The notes beneath the pieces were generated by a model, which did not search any database, was not told where the DNA came from, and saw nothing but the letters and a program-made list of their open reading frames with translations. Shown here one piece after another: positions 1 through 12,009 of a DNA stretch of 64,000 nt. Location of the stretch: NCBI GenBank assembly GCA_905250025.1, contig CAJNOJ010000179.1:26334-90333 (forward strand). Reading direction: 5' to 3'. Source of the stretch: Adineta ricciae. Taxonomy: Eukaryota > Rotifera > Eurotatoria > Adinetida > Adinetidae. Position 1 is the stretch's first letter. The number at the start of each line of letters is the position of its first letter. A program made the position numbers and the translations under genes.

Positions 1-235
1 ATGGTTTTTTGACCTTTGCCCTTTGCCCCTTCGCTCCGCCCCCCCCCCCCCCACCCCACCGTGCCAACATCTATCTTCAACCACCATCCCAAACCATGTT
101 TTATGAAGTTTTGAGCATTTTCAAAAAAATTTCATTTGACCTTTGACCTGCGACAGACACACAAACAAACAAACGAATTTCAGTTTTTTGACCACTTTTT
201 TTCGACATGACCCTCCTTACAGTCGAGGGAACAAA
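1..235. repeat. Low-complexity C-rich and TGACCTTTG-motif DNA
   Basis: This stretch holds a run of about 13 C near position 40-52, flanked by repeated TGACCTTTG / CCCTTTGCCC words, and later another TTTGACCTTTGACC word followed by an ACAAACAAACAAAC run. It looks like simple or satellite-derived DNA rather than a gene. No coding frame is supported. Confidence 0.4.
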
Positions 236-1455
236 AGGTAACAGCGAGTCATTTAGAAATATTTAACCATAAAATTTTGTCGATCATTCATCGAAATGGC
301 TCGCAAAATCTGTAAATGACTATTAATCGATATCCTGTAAAAATAGGCTAGTCGGATAATTTTATGATAATTAACACATTTTAGTTTGATTAGTTCACTT
401 CTTTTCTTTTCTACAAGTAACTTTCTATGAAAGAATTTCTTCTTATTGCTTTCTTTTATTGGGGAAATCTTCTTAATTGAGTTTCTTTTCGTTCATTTTC
501 CTAATACTCATTATGAAAATGCAAATATTTTAAAAGAAAGTCTTGTTCTTAGTTGGAATATAGAAGCCATTTATTTATTGAAATTGTTTTTATTCTTGTG
601 AGCTATATACCGTCAGGACTATTTTGAAATTAATTTCTTTTGTTTCATCAGAGTTTTTGATAAGTACTTTGAACCTATACGATAAAGTGTCACTGGATTC
701 TTTTCTTCTGCTGCACATGTCTAGTATTAAAAGCATTTCACATGATTGAAGGGACATAATCAACATAATGGAAGAAGAACTGTGCAAAGTCAGTTGCAAG
801 TAAAATTTGTCGTTAAAACTTGCCATAAGATGAGATTTCAATCCTTTTTTTGTGATATAACGAAACTTTAGCGAAGTACTCGAAGTTGAATAATTTTTGT
901 GTGATAGTAATGAAACAGATCTCTGTTGACTGTTTCAAACTGAATTTTTTAGACTTCGCACCGAATTCTCGTCTTCTGGCTGTAGTGGAATTAAGAACTC
1001 AAACTTGAAAAATTGATTATTTCTCCAATGTTTTCTTTGAAACATTTTGTCTAAGTTTATTAAAATAAACATTCGATTTATATTTTTCACTTGTATTTTG
1101 TTAGTTTCTAATCTAAATAATTTCATAAGAATGATTTTTTTCCTTCTTTTTGTTTTTCCATTAAATATATTTCAGTATATTAATTAAAACGATTCGACCA
1201 TCTACTTTTTCTTTTCATTTTTCATCTATTTCCCTTCTTTAAAGACATTCTTTGTTATTATAATCAAGGTAAAGTCAATTCCTAGTGAACGTGTTTATAC
1301 CAGTTATGCATCCCAGATTGTTTAATTCTATAAACAAACGACTATTTATTAAATTTTATGATTGTTGAGGTTTTTCCTTTTATATACTGCTACATTCCTA
1401 TTGTTTTCCCTGTTTATTACTTAATTATAAGGTATTTAGCATAAAAAAACATAAT
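236..1455. other. Intergenic AT-rich DNA, no gene seen
   Basis: The open frames here are short, T-rich and lack recognisable domains or convincing splice sites. I see nothing that supports a gene. Confidence 0.5.
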
Positions 1456-1627
1456 GCAAATGCCAAAAACTGAAGAGGAAATCTAAGAATACATAAATGA
1501 TACCAAGTTTAAATACTTCGATCACGATATCATTGCTTTAGTTCAACGATCACAGGCAACGTTACATAAACAGGATCAATACCAACATATTGCATATTTA
1601 GGAAATAAAGCAAAACAAAGTTGTTAA
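1456..1627 (+). pseudogene. Decayed coding fragment with one in-frame stop
   Basis: About 56 codons read as protein-like sequence (for example FKYFDHDIIALVQRSQ), with charged and hydrophobic residues of ordinary protein composition, but a TAA interrupts the frame after the first nine or so codons. I do not recognise the parent family. It may be a remnant exon or retrocopy. The surrounding DNA has no other exons that I can join to it. Confidence 0.25.
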
Positions 1628-3151
1628 AAAAACTGATACTTTATTTATTTTAACTTATCACCAATTGCTTTGATGAAAATTCTTTTATAAGTCGATATTA
1701 TTTTTCCACTCGTACAATTCTTTGTTCTCATTTTGTGTTTGTGTCGAAATCCAATTATTATAAAAACAATTATTTGCAAAACAAACGAATATCGATTTTA
1801 GCAAAAGTGGACTAACAATTTCCGAATATCGACTGAAATGTTTTATAAGTAAAGAAAGAACAATAACAACAACTGATCTCATCGAGATCCAATTATTTTT
1901 TTTTTGAAAAATATGTCGTAGAAAAACTTCTTCTCAAATATCTAAAGTGAATTTTTTATTAAAAGAACAACTGACATGCGTAACTACTTAATTGAATATT
2001 CAATGAAGAAAATACTTTAAGGAGTATTACTTTGAGTGTAGTCGTATCATTATTTATTAGTACTTGTTTGAGTAATGTGAATAGTGTTTTAAATATAGTG
2101 TATCTTACTCGAAAGCAAAATATCCATGATAATTACAATTTTAAGAAGATATTCTGTTTGATTCTTTGTTTGAAAAAACAAAAGATCTCTATGTTACTTT
2201 GTAAAATTAGGATGTACTTTGCTCTGTTTTCACATCATTGCGTACGAAACTTTTCTCATTCTTAATTATAGGTGAAACCTAGACTGTTTTTTTCTTCATT
2301 CTTACTCAATATAGTTCATCACAAGGTTTTCGATTCTCTTTTAAAATGAACAAACCTTCTTTTTTCGAAACAACAGGTAGTATAGTTCAACTCATCGTAC
2401 TTAATTTCGACTCTTGAATAGTTTAGTTGATAACGATTCGATTTTTCTATTAACTAGTTTCATATTTTTATTATTTCTCGATAACTATCAATTATCTAGA
2501 AGACAATAATTTCAATGCACTTTTCACATATTAGTTTTAAACTTAGAATCACGTTTCTAAATATGCATAACGCTGGTTTGTTCTCGGTTACTTCTTATAT
2601 ATCGAGACTGTAGAACTTTGGTTCCCAAAGAAAAGTATCCAATGACACTTTATAAAGAGTTTCTAAGTATCTATTGTTACTTTCTTCTAAATTCCAATTA
2701 AAAACACTAAATCTAAGTATCGTGCTGGAGAAATTATACTCGCTCGATGAGTAGTTTCACTACGGAATGGTATTTTAATTAACTGCAAATCATCCATATA
2801 CAAATCAACCGAAATCTTTAATTCTCTTCAATGTTGTAACAAAGTCTTTCCATGAGAAACTGCAATCCAACAAGACTATCCCACGCACAGAACTCGATCT
2901 CAATCGCCACTTCGAAAGTAACAGATCGAGACTATAGTAGAATCCGGGAAAAAATATCTTTGTAGTAGATGATATCTACGCTCATTGTCAGTCTGTTTGG
3001 ATTGGGGGGAAAAGACTCCAATCCCGTTAAGCTTTCCATGGGAAAATATAGAAAGACAGGAGAGAAAGAGGGAAAATATTATACTTTTTCTTTTTATTGT
3101 AAAATATTTTTCTTTTCAGTCTCATTCATTTCACCAAAAAACGCATTAATA
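1628..3151. other. Intergenic AT-rich DNA, no gene seen
   Basis: Only short T-rich open frames occur, without domains. The last 200 bases may contain the promoter and 5' leader of the secreted protein gene that follows. Confidence 0.45.
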
Positions 3152-4014
3152 ATGACTTCAAGAAATGTTTTTCTACTATTGTTATTTATGCTTGCTATAC
3201 AAACGATAGCAAATGATATTCAGTCTGTTCAAATGTCAATTCTTATTGACAAAATATTTCAATGTGTTCAGTCAACTTGTTTACCATTTTATAATCAGAC
3301 AACATCAAACATCTTTCGTTGTCAAACGAATTGCTTGAATCGAGATGAATGTACGGCAGCGACTTTTTATCAATCGAATTTACTATGCCAATTATTTAAC
3401 AGTCCCACCAATCAAAATACGAACATGTCATATCAAATGAATGTTGTGACAATGATTGCGATTTCTGGAACACGATATCCACCTAGTTCGTATCAAATAG
3501 AATTCCTACTGTTATATTTTCGTCGTAGAACTATCTTGTCTAAGCAGAAAGGTTACTAGGGACACTAAAAGAATAAGCTAATTAGAAATTTAATATTATT
3601 TTCATTCTTTTTATTTAAATAATGTTCTTTATTTATCAAACAGTTATAACATCAACATCAACAACAGCCACAACAACAACAACAACATCAACAAAAACAA
3701 CAACATCAACAACAAGTACCACTACGACAACATCAACAAAAACAACAACATCAACAACAAGTACCACTACGACGACGACTACTCCACCACCATGTGGCCC
3801 TGGTGTGTGTTGTAATGCAACTTGCCCTGCGTGTACTTATGGTGGTGCCACCTATTTTTGTCGAGCATATAGCAGTAGTACTAGTGGCTATAATATCTAT
3901 ACAAGTTTAGCTTCCTGTAATGCTAATGGCGCCACCTCTTATTACTGTAATTATAGTGGCAGTTGTGGGTCTGTAGGTGGCTCTCCTGGCTTTGGTTCTG
4001 GCTCTGGATGTTAA
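3152..4014 (+). CDS. Secreted protein: Cys-rich PAN/apple-like head, Thr-rich stalk, Cys-rich tail
   Basis: I chose the ATG at 3152 because it begins a clear signal peptide (residues 1-20, NVFLLLLFMLAIQTI core). The next ~95 residues carry spaced cysteines (CVQSTC, CQTNC, DECTAATFY, CQLF) in the pattern of a PAN/apple-type domain. An intron then joins to an exon starting at about 3644 after a CAG. That exon encodes a stalk made almost only of Thr and Ser, partly a duplicated TSTKTTTSTTS unit, followed by Pro-Pro-Pro and about 70 residues with nine or ten cysteines and Gly/Ser/Tyr. The stalk is likely O-glycosylated, so the product is probably an extracellular mucin-like protein. The exact donor is uncertain: only sites leaving one base of a codon (3522, 3525 or 3552) keep the frame. 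I do not know its function. Confidence 0.6.
3653..3785 (+). repeat. Coding ACA/ACG-type trinucleotide repeat (poly-Thr stalk)
   Basis: The DNA consists of ACA, TCA, ACC and ACG triplets, including a direct duplication of about 50 bases that begins CATCAACAAAAACAACAACA. It encodes the Thr/Ser stalk of the secreted protein. Length change between alleles is likely at such a repeat. Confidence 0.75.
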
Positions 4015-5230
4015 GGAAAAGTGTATTTATCATTTGGATATGGCAGGAATTAACCTTTGTGTGCAGAAGACGTCCGCTATGAACTGGAATCGTACTGGAC
4101 TCTGTGTGCTGTTATCCGCGAGTGTATTGCATTTCTTTTTTTGTTATTCATTTTGTACAGCTAGTATTCAGCACAGTGACTGCCTTGCATATTCTTGTAT
4201 AGCGAATGATTTATTTTCGTATGTTTCAGTCAAACTGCGAGATGTTGTGTTATAGCGTTTACCAGGAAATTCTGTTTTTTTTTAGGTACCAACTGATTTC
4301 GCGGAAATGGGATCTGTTGATCGGACAAATTGAGCAGTCTGAAAAGCTGTTATTGTCCTATAGGGCATAGTAGGCATAATGGAGGTATTAGCCGCTTAAA
4401 ATATGTGATTCTGTCTACTGAAGGGATCTGTCTCAGTGAGACTGTGGAGTGATTGTCGGTGTCCTATATGCCCCATTATGAAAAGTCCGTAATATGGTTT
4501 AGGTCCATCTGGCCTGCTATGAACTATTCCATATTGAGAATTATGGGCTTAAGTTAGAACTTCTCCTTTTCCCAGAAAACGCTATAACGCATCAGATCCT
4601 TTTTCTTTTCTGTGGTTCTTCTAAAGAATAGATTAGAAAACCATGTAATGGTTTATGCGAACATACATTACGTTCATAAACCTAAGAAGGGTTCATGTCA
4701 CGACCATCAATCCTTTGCGAGAATTAAAAATTCGACGTTTTTTTTAGTGCATAATTCGTCCAATATTGCCTGTTTGTATTTGTTTAGATGGATAGCAAGC
4801 TTTAGTTAAGTTGCATAGAGTATTAATTGTATATGACGGACTGGTAGAGAATGCACTCGTTATTTCGCTTGACTTATTTACACAAGATTTAGCTGTCATT
4901 TTATCAGTAATTGGTTGTTCAAGAGTTGCACATGTTTCTTTTTTTCCACTTCATAATTGTAATTGGTTGATAATATCACTGCATATATATTTAGAAGTGG
5001 ATGTGGATGTCTTCTCTTTACGCTGAACTCACACCCACTTGTCAAATATTTGAAATTTTTGATAATACCTTGAGAATGTACATCATGCTTTTAAATAAAA
5101 GTTCGTTTATTTAAATTTATTAATAAATGATTTAGACTACAAAAATAAACATGAAGTTCTTATTTGAATATTAATTTAAACAATTCTTGACGAAATATAT
5201 GTCCTGTAAGTGTATAAATAAAAAACATCA
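4015..5230. other. Intergenic DNA, no gene seen
   Basis: Downstream of the secreted-protein gene there are short open frames but no recognisable protein. A loose inverted similarity (TAGGGCAT / CATAATGG near 4362-4382 against CCTATATGCCCCATTATG near 4462-4480) could form a hairpin. I could not link it to a known element. Confidence 0.4.
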
Positions 5231-5231
5231 N
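5231..5231. other. Ambiguous base N (possible assembly join)
   Basis: A single N lies exactly at the outer edge of the left arm of the 126-bp inverted repeat. It may mark an assembly join or collapsed palindrome, so the structure around it should be treated with care. Confidence 0.8.
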
Positions 5232-5357
5232 TTTGATGGTATTTCAATTGATGTTATTATATTAAATTATATATAAAACTTATTATGGCACGATGTGTGC
5301 TGGTTGTAATCGATGATAATTTATTTTACAACATGATTCTTTCTGTTTTTTCTCTTT
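5232..5357. repeat. Left arm of 126-bp perfect inverted repeat
   Basis: Starts TTTGATGGTATTTCAATTG and pairs base for base with 5760-5885. Identity breaks at 5358. Confidence 0.9.
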
Positions 5358-5635
5358 ATTTTTTTTTCTTCTATTGTGATATGTGGATCATCATTGATGA
5401 TGCTTTGGACCTGTTCGATATTTTCGGATGTGGTCTCCGTAATAGGTCTTCCGCCTCGCGTTTCATCTTCAATATCTTGTCGACCTTCACGAAACCATTT
5501 GGACCATCTTGCAACAGTCCTAAAGGAAGGAGCTTCGTCGTCGAAAACAGTGCATAATTCATTATGAATAATTGTTGGTTGAACATCAAGTGCAGTACGC
5601 TCTTTAATGTAAAATCGAAAATTTTCCTTATCCAT
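5356..5635 (-). pseudogene. Mariner transposase N-terminal HTH fragment
   Basis: The minus-strand frame reads from MDKENFRFYIKERTALD through IIHNELCTVF, APSFRTVARW, GRQDIEDETRGGRP and ENIEQVQSII to DPHITIEE. This is the paired helix-turn-helix DNA-binding region of mariner transposases (HTH_48 type). Reading then runs straight into the left inverted repeat and ends in Lys-rich sequence unrelated to transposase. The catalytic domain (roughly the last 220 residues of a typical 340-residue protein) is missing. The remaining frame has no internal stop, so the deletion may be recent or the fragment may be amplified as a non-autonomous element. Confidence 0.75.
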
Positions 5636-5759
5636 CTGGAGTAAAGACAAACAATGTTAACATACACATTAAGCTGAATAATCATGTGATTCTCTTATCT
5701 CTACACATACACATATACGCATATCGATGACTAAGTATCACACAATAGAGGAAAAAAAG

Positions 5760-5885
5760 AAAGAGAAAAAACAGAAAGAATCATGTTGTAAAATAAATTA
5801 TCATCGATTACAACCAGCACACATCGTGCCATAATAAGTTTTATATATAATTTAATATAATAACATCAATTGAAATACCATCAAA
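5760..5885. repeat. Right arm of 126-bp perfect inverted repeat
   Basis: Reverse complement of 5232-5357, ending CCATCAAA, then TAGC. Confidence 0.9.
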
Positions 5886-6472
5886 TAGCATAGAAAGATA
5901 GAGCTTCTTTTTCTCTATCAGACTGTATAGGAAAGAAATTTTTTTGAAGCCTACTATAAAGTAAAAAAGTGTCACTGCCACTACTTTTGGTATGCCCTAA
6001 GTACTTAAACAATCGATAAGTTGAATTTTTTCAACTAATCGAATTTAACTGAAGAAGCCCAAGTCAAAACCTATTCCGACGTACTTTTTCACTCTCTTCT
6101 TAAAGACAGGAGATATAATGTTCGATTGAAAAAAAATACTTTTGTAACTATTTCAAATATTTTATTGAGCAGAAAGAATTTTCTATCCAGACATTTTCAA
6201 TAAATGTGTTTTAGATTGACTATCGAAATCCTTTGACGACGTTAATGATCAATAGCATGATGTGTTTGGATAGATTTTGTAAAGATCACACGAGTATCAC
6301 TCCATATTCCCAATAATGATATTAAAACAAAATACGTAACTCACGATATACATGGAATTTTAAATGCATATTGTAACCATGAAATATTTGTTCGTGAGTA
6401 CATGTAATTAGCTTGTTCCAAAACACTGTTTTGTTGCGTTTTTACTTCGACATCGAGTATTTTTGTTCAATA
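5886..6472. other. Intergenic DNA, no gene seen
   Basis: Nothing with coding character is visible between the mariner fragment and the F-box-like remnant. Confidence 0.4.
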
Positions 6473-6757
6473 CTAAATGTACCAACTGATCAAATCGAGG
6501 ACTAATGTAAATTCAATCAGATGTTCATTCAGCATCAGAACCGCATCACTTGTTTTGAGTACAGACAGATGAGGTACTAACTCGTCCAACCGGTCAATGT
6601 CAAAACAAGGTTCACATTGTATGTATATTCCACTTAACAAAAGGTGAACGTATTTCAGATTGTGATATTTTCGCGAACAATGACGAAAATCCATCCATGC
6701 CATTACCAGAGACGAGAGCTTCGGCTTCGGTGATGCATCCAGAATCTGTTCGACCAT
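6473..6757 (-). pseudogene. Fragment resembling rotifer F-box/leucine-rich proteins
   Basis: The minus-strand frame of 94 codons contains a leucine-rich stretch with an FDIDRLDELVPHLSVLKTS motif and a following LMLNEHLIEF motif. In my memory this matches the C-terminal part of a large expanded family of F-box-type proteins in bdelloid rotifers. There is no F-box here, the frame ends early, and no upstream exon joins cleanly, so it is more likely a remnant than a working gene. The family assignment comes from pattern memory and is the weak point. Confidence 0.35.
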
Positions 6758-7172
6758 GGATGTTCTTTGGCAATGCTGAACTGAATCTGTATTGATTTTG
6801 AATGTAATTGATCGTGTATGATTGAGTGATAGATTCCAATGTGCATCACATCTTGATATCGTTGATGCACTTAGCTAAAAAGTACAAATACGTTATTCAC
6901 AGAGTACAGCGAATACTTTGTACCATAATAATACAGATTTCGTGGAAAACAAACTCGAACATAATCGCATCACTATGAACAAGAACAAAGGATGTGGATT
7001 GTTGCATGGATTAAGCTACACTTGTACTGATGATCTCAATTGTTCTGTATCAGAAACTTTGTTCACTATATCTTATGTGTAAAGTAATTGATCTTTTACA
7101 TTCTAACAATGTTTTGCTCCTTTGCGATAGACATCACTCATAATCCCAGTACTATCTAATTTGTATGTTCAG

Positions 7173-7296
7173 TACCTTCTTGCGTCAAAGTCTTCTTCCA
7201 AGCTCAAGATATGAACGGAAAAGCAAGTGCCACTCTTCTCATCGATTTCTTTCTACGATTAAAACTGAAGGCGAGAGACATTCGACCTCATCTCTC
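7173..7296 (+). other. Unidentified exon-like open stretch
   Basis: A TTCAG acceptor-like site precedes about 41 codons (containing VKVFFQAQDMNGKAS and LLIDFFLRLKLKARDIRPHL) and a GTGAGC donor-like site follows. Composition looks like real protein, but I cannot name the family or find partner exons. It could be an orphan exon, part of a transposable element, or chance. Confidence 0.2.
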
Positions 7297-7300
7297 GTGA

Positions 7301-7802
7301 GCATTCAGATTCTGGAATACGACTCTAAACGACATCTAGCGAGAAATGCGTTATATGTATCGCAAAATAAATAAACTTTGAATGACTAATTCGAGTTTGG
7401 ACGACATGAAGTTTGATTTTACTTCTCACTATCAAAGAATTTCATAGTATCTATTTTTGAGTCAAATAATAAATCAAATCCATGAAGTTGATGACTAATT
7501 GTATGCAGTCCGGCGGAATGGATGAAACAAATTTCATATTTCGTTACTGTGACGCAATTACTTTTCAATGTATTCGAGAAGATTCACCGTTCAATTCAAG
7601 TAAATTGCTTTCGTTTCTTTATTTTCAATGTAATATAATGACAAGAAAAATTTTAGTAGTAGGACAATACAATATCGAGCAATGTGAGTATGTAATATAG
7701 TAGGAACAATTTACAACATGATAAGCATGAATATGGATAGTCGAGAGCAACAACGTTCAATACAAATAGTTGTTTTTTCACAGGTCAATTGTCGATTGTC
7801 AT
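7301..7802. other. Intergenic DNA downstream of histone H4
   Basis: No gene is evident. The part nearest 7802 lies just past the histone H4 stop. I looked there for the histone 3' stem-loop (GGYYYTTYTNARRRCC type) and did not see it in the first 100 bases. Confidence 0.4.
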
Positions 7803-8334
<532 letters not shown>

Positions 8335-8406
8335 TGAGAGAAAATGCGAAAGTTAAGTAAGAGAAAAGAATCTAAAATGACATGAAATGAACAACAAATT
8401 CGATCG

Positions 8407-8440
8407 TTTATATACACTTTTTGACGTTATATCCTATTGG
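8407..8440 (-). promoter_or_regulatory. TATA and CCAAT boxes of the H4 promoter
   Basis: On the minus strand TATATAAA (8414-8407) lies about 73 bp upstream of the H4 ATG and CCAAT (8440-8436) a further 22 bp upstream. TGACGT-containing words also occur nearby (TTGACGT at 8421 and 8471). The order CCAAT-TATA-ATG matches typical animal histone promoters. Confidence 0.55.
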
Positions 8441-8649
8441 TTGTCATTGAAAAGCTAGCTGTCCTTCATATTGACGTCCAAAATACGACCGACACAAAAA
8501 TAAAAAAGAAAGACATATGAGAATAATTTTCAATGCTCACGCCATCTTTTCGTAGGAATTGAATTCTATTGTTTAGTACACAAAAAAAAACGAGGAAACA
8601 AGAAAAGAAAACTAAGGTTACGTGCCGATAGAAAAAGAGATTCCCATCA

Positions 8650-8650
8650 N
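8650..8650. other. Ambiguous base N truncating RPS25
   Basis: A single N occurs inside or next to the first RPS25 intron. The remaining two-thirds of RPS25 is not found on the far side, so this probably marks a misjoin or missing sequence. Confidence 0.75.
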
Positions 8651-8652
8651 AT

Positions 8653-9630
<978 letters not shown>

Positions 9631-10453
9631 ATGGTAGGCAAAAGATTTTTGTAAAATTTGTATAAATAAATGCAGCTTTTGATTAACTTTGTTTTAAAAT
9701 AACTACCTGTGGCATGTAGGCAATGCAGTAAAAATGAATATTATTACTTCTAGGATAAACAACCCGCATCATCCAATCTTCAAGGCTTAGAAAACATTGA
9801 AACGATTCCTCGAGGTACTCCTTCTGAGACAATAGACTTTCATGCAAATCAGCAGCTTTTCTCCAATGAACATCAACCTACTGGAAAAACTGTTCGAGAA
9901 GGATCTGATATTTTACGTCTACAAGACGAAGACTTTCGTGCTCGTATTAATGATATTTCAACAGGTCGAACGCACGTGAATAACGACGATCAATCTCAAG
10001 TTAGTGTCGCAGAGTATGATCCAGTCGTGCATCCAGATGATAAACATGGTCGAGTTTACTTATCGATTCGATTTAATCAGGAGTCTAGTCAATTAATCGT
10101 ACAAATTCTTGATGCACAAGGTCTTATACGACCTGAGCAAGCCTATGCACCTGAAATGAGTATGAACTTTTCACTGATTGGAAATGGTCAGAAGGAAAAA
10201 CATTCACGAGTCTTTGTTGAAAATGCTGCCGTTCTGTGGAAAGAACCAATGGTCTTTTCCGATACTCACGACAAGCTTCTTGGGCAAACATTGCATATAC
10301 TTGCTACAAATGATACCGATCCGTCGGCACCACGTGATCGAGAAGTAAGAGATGCCTTCATCGTATGATGACTAGTTTTATTTATTTATTTATCAGGCCT
10401 TTATTCGTCTACGAAATCTTTCACGTAACGGCGATGAAATAAAACAATGGTAA
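9631..10453 (+). CDS. C2-domain protein, 216 residues
   Basis: Exons are 9631-9633 (the ATG alone, followed by GTAGGC), 9754-10344 and 10397-10453. They sum to 217 codons with the stop. Residues 1-100 are polar and probably disordered. From about residue 105 (GRVYLSIRFNQESSQLIVQI) a single C2 beta-sandwich of the synaptotagmin/RIM class follows, ending with TLHILATNDTD and FIRLRNLS. C2 domains commonly bind phospholipid, often with Ca2+ held by aspartates in two loops. Here the loops show few Asp residues (ILDAQGLIRPEQ, NDTDPSA), so Ca2+ binding is doubtful. There is no transmembrane helix or signal peptide, so it is probably a cytosolic membrane adaptor. The one-codon first exon rests only on the splice consensus. 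Confidence 0.65.
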
Positions 10454-10719
10454 GCAGAAAATGCGAATCTCTATGTAATGGTCGTTTTTCTTTAAGGTAC
10501 AATTTGAAATTTGTCGCGTCATCATGATCGTCTGCTTTATTCAAGTGTTAATTTCTCAAATTGTTTCTTTTGGTTTTCTTTTCTTTGTATCTTCCACGAA
10601 AGCGTCGAAAAAAATTTTTTTCTCTCTCAAGTTCTTATAAAACATCATTGAAGGAAAAGAAGAAAGAGTAGTTTAAAGATCAATGATTTATTTATTCATT
10701 TATTTATTTATGCACTGAT
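10454..10719. other. Convergent 3' region with T-rich runs
   Basis: Short spacer between the C2 gene and the secreted helical protein, with TTTATTTATTTATT runs at both ends. No gene seen. Confidence 0.4.
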
Positions 10720-11499
10720 TTATGGTTGTAAGAGGCTACCAGAACCGATGAGTTGGTTTGGTTTAACGGCGTTTAAGGCTTGGCTGATAATACCTTGGAA
10801 GTTGTCGATGAGGGCTCCTAAGTGTTGTTGAACGAGGTTGACGAGTGGTTGTAAAAACTGAAATATACGTATGAAAAATGAGCATTCTTTCGTATCAAGG
10901 ACATTACACTTACTTCAACGCCAATATTTAAGTGGGAGACAAGAGCTTCAGCATCAGCACCAACACGGGTGAATTCAATACGAGCCCAATCTGGTTTGCT
11001 GATCCACTAGCAACGATAGGGAATCGATTTAGTTTACAGTGGCATGTTCGTTAGAAAATCAACTTACGGCATCAATATTTTGAACGATTTGAAGAAATGA
11101 AGAGAAGACTTGTTGGTAGATTTGTTTGACTTGAGCAATGAATGGAGCCAAGACCTTGAAAAGTAAAAGGAAACGTACTCATAATACTGAAATGTTTCTA
11201 GATCAATTCTGGTACTTGTTGAAGGTTAATGTTTAAAACATCACTGACACCACGTTTGCCGAAGAGTCCACCAATAAGTTGCGAAAGTTGTTGAGTGAGC
11301 ATGCTCAAAGCGTCTAAATAGAACGAAGATAGTTTTGGTCAGAGCAATCCAATATCTTTGAAAATAATTTCAACGAACTGGTTTGGATTTGATCAAGCAT
11401 AGGGTTGAGCAAATTTTGTGTAAGGAAGTCAAGTGAGAGTGATTCTCCGGCGCAAACGCCAAGGAAGCAGAGAGCAGCGATTAAAGCGAAACACTTCAT
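10720..11499 (-). CDS. Small secreted helical protein of unknown function
   Basis: The ATG at 11499 starts a strong signal peptide (MKCFALIAALCFLGVCAG). Splicing four short introns yields about 180 residues ending in SGSLLQP before a TAA at 10720. The mature part is almost wholly amphipathic helix, with leucine and glutamine repeated in patterns such as LNPMLDQIQ, LTQQLSQLIGGLFG, FIAQVKQIYQQVF and LVNLVQQHLGALIDNF. It holds no cysteine and no transmembrane helix. One more polar segment, ISKPDWARIEFTRVGADAEA, interrupts the helices. I do not recognise a named family. The shape suggests an extracellular lipid- or ligand-binding helical protein, which is inference only. Confidence 0.65.
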
Positions 11500-12009
11500 T
11501 TTGTCGACGAGTGGTTCTGATTGAATTGAAGCAATTGAAGAAAATCTGTTAAGATCGGTTTATCGAATATTTCGAATGCAATCTTGTTAATTTATAAGGG
11601 TAAATTATTTGTCTACTGAGAAAAAATAGACATCTGTTTGACGCCTACGTTTTCCAATTTTTTAAATTTATCATGAGACCATGAAATACACAAATGTTGT
11701 CGAGAAACACCTGCATCAATTGATGATAGTAATATCATTGTCGAGTTATATTTACTCGAAAAAATGTCGATTACATCTGCATATTGAAAAAATGCAAGAC
11801 GTACATAAATGAAGGACAAATGATTTTTAGTCAGATTTGTTCCGGTATGAGAGAAGACTATGCTTTGTCGACCTTATCATTTTACACTTTAATGTAATTA
11901 ATAAACGAAGGAGAAACGTTTGAATTCAATAAAACATTTATTAACAACAATAAAGAAGAAGGCTTTCTTTTTCCTGACGATTTCGATATGACCTTATTTG
12001 TTCGAACAA
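11500..12009. other. Intergenic DNA, no gene seen
   Basis: This is the upstream region of the secreted helical gene. A possible poly(A) signal for the lamin-tail gene on the minus strand (AATAAA-like words near 11930-11960) is present. No coding evidence. Confidence 0.4.

Larger units (their letters stand above)
5232..5885 (-). mobile_element. Truncated mariner-family element between long inverted repeats
   Basis: The element is about 654 bp. Its arms, 5232-5357 and 5760-5885, are perfect reverse complements over 126 bp, and weaker similarity continues inward for another 25-30 bp. Between them, on the minus strand, lies the N-terminal part of a mariner-type transposase. It has no DDE/D catalytic domain, so the copy cannot be autonomous. 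Arms this long are unusual, because mariner terminal repeats are typically about 30 bp. A TA follows the right arm, but the N at the left edge prevents checking a TA target duplication. Confidence 0.7.
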
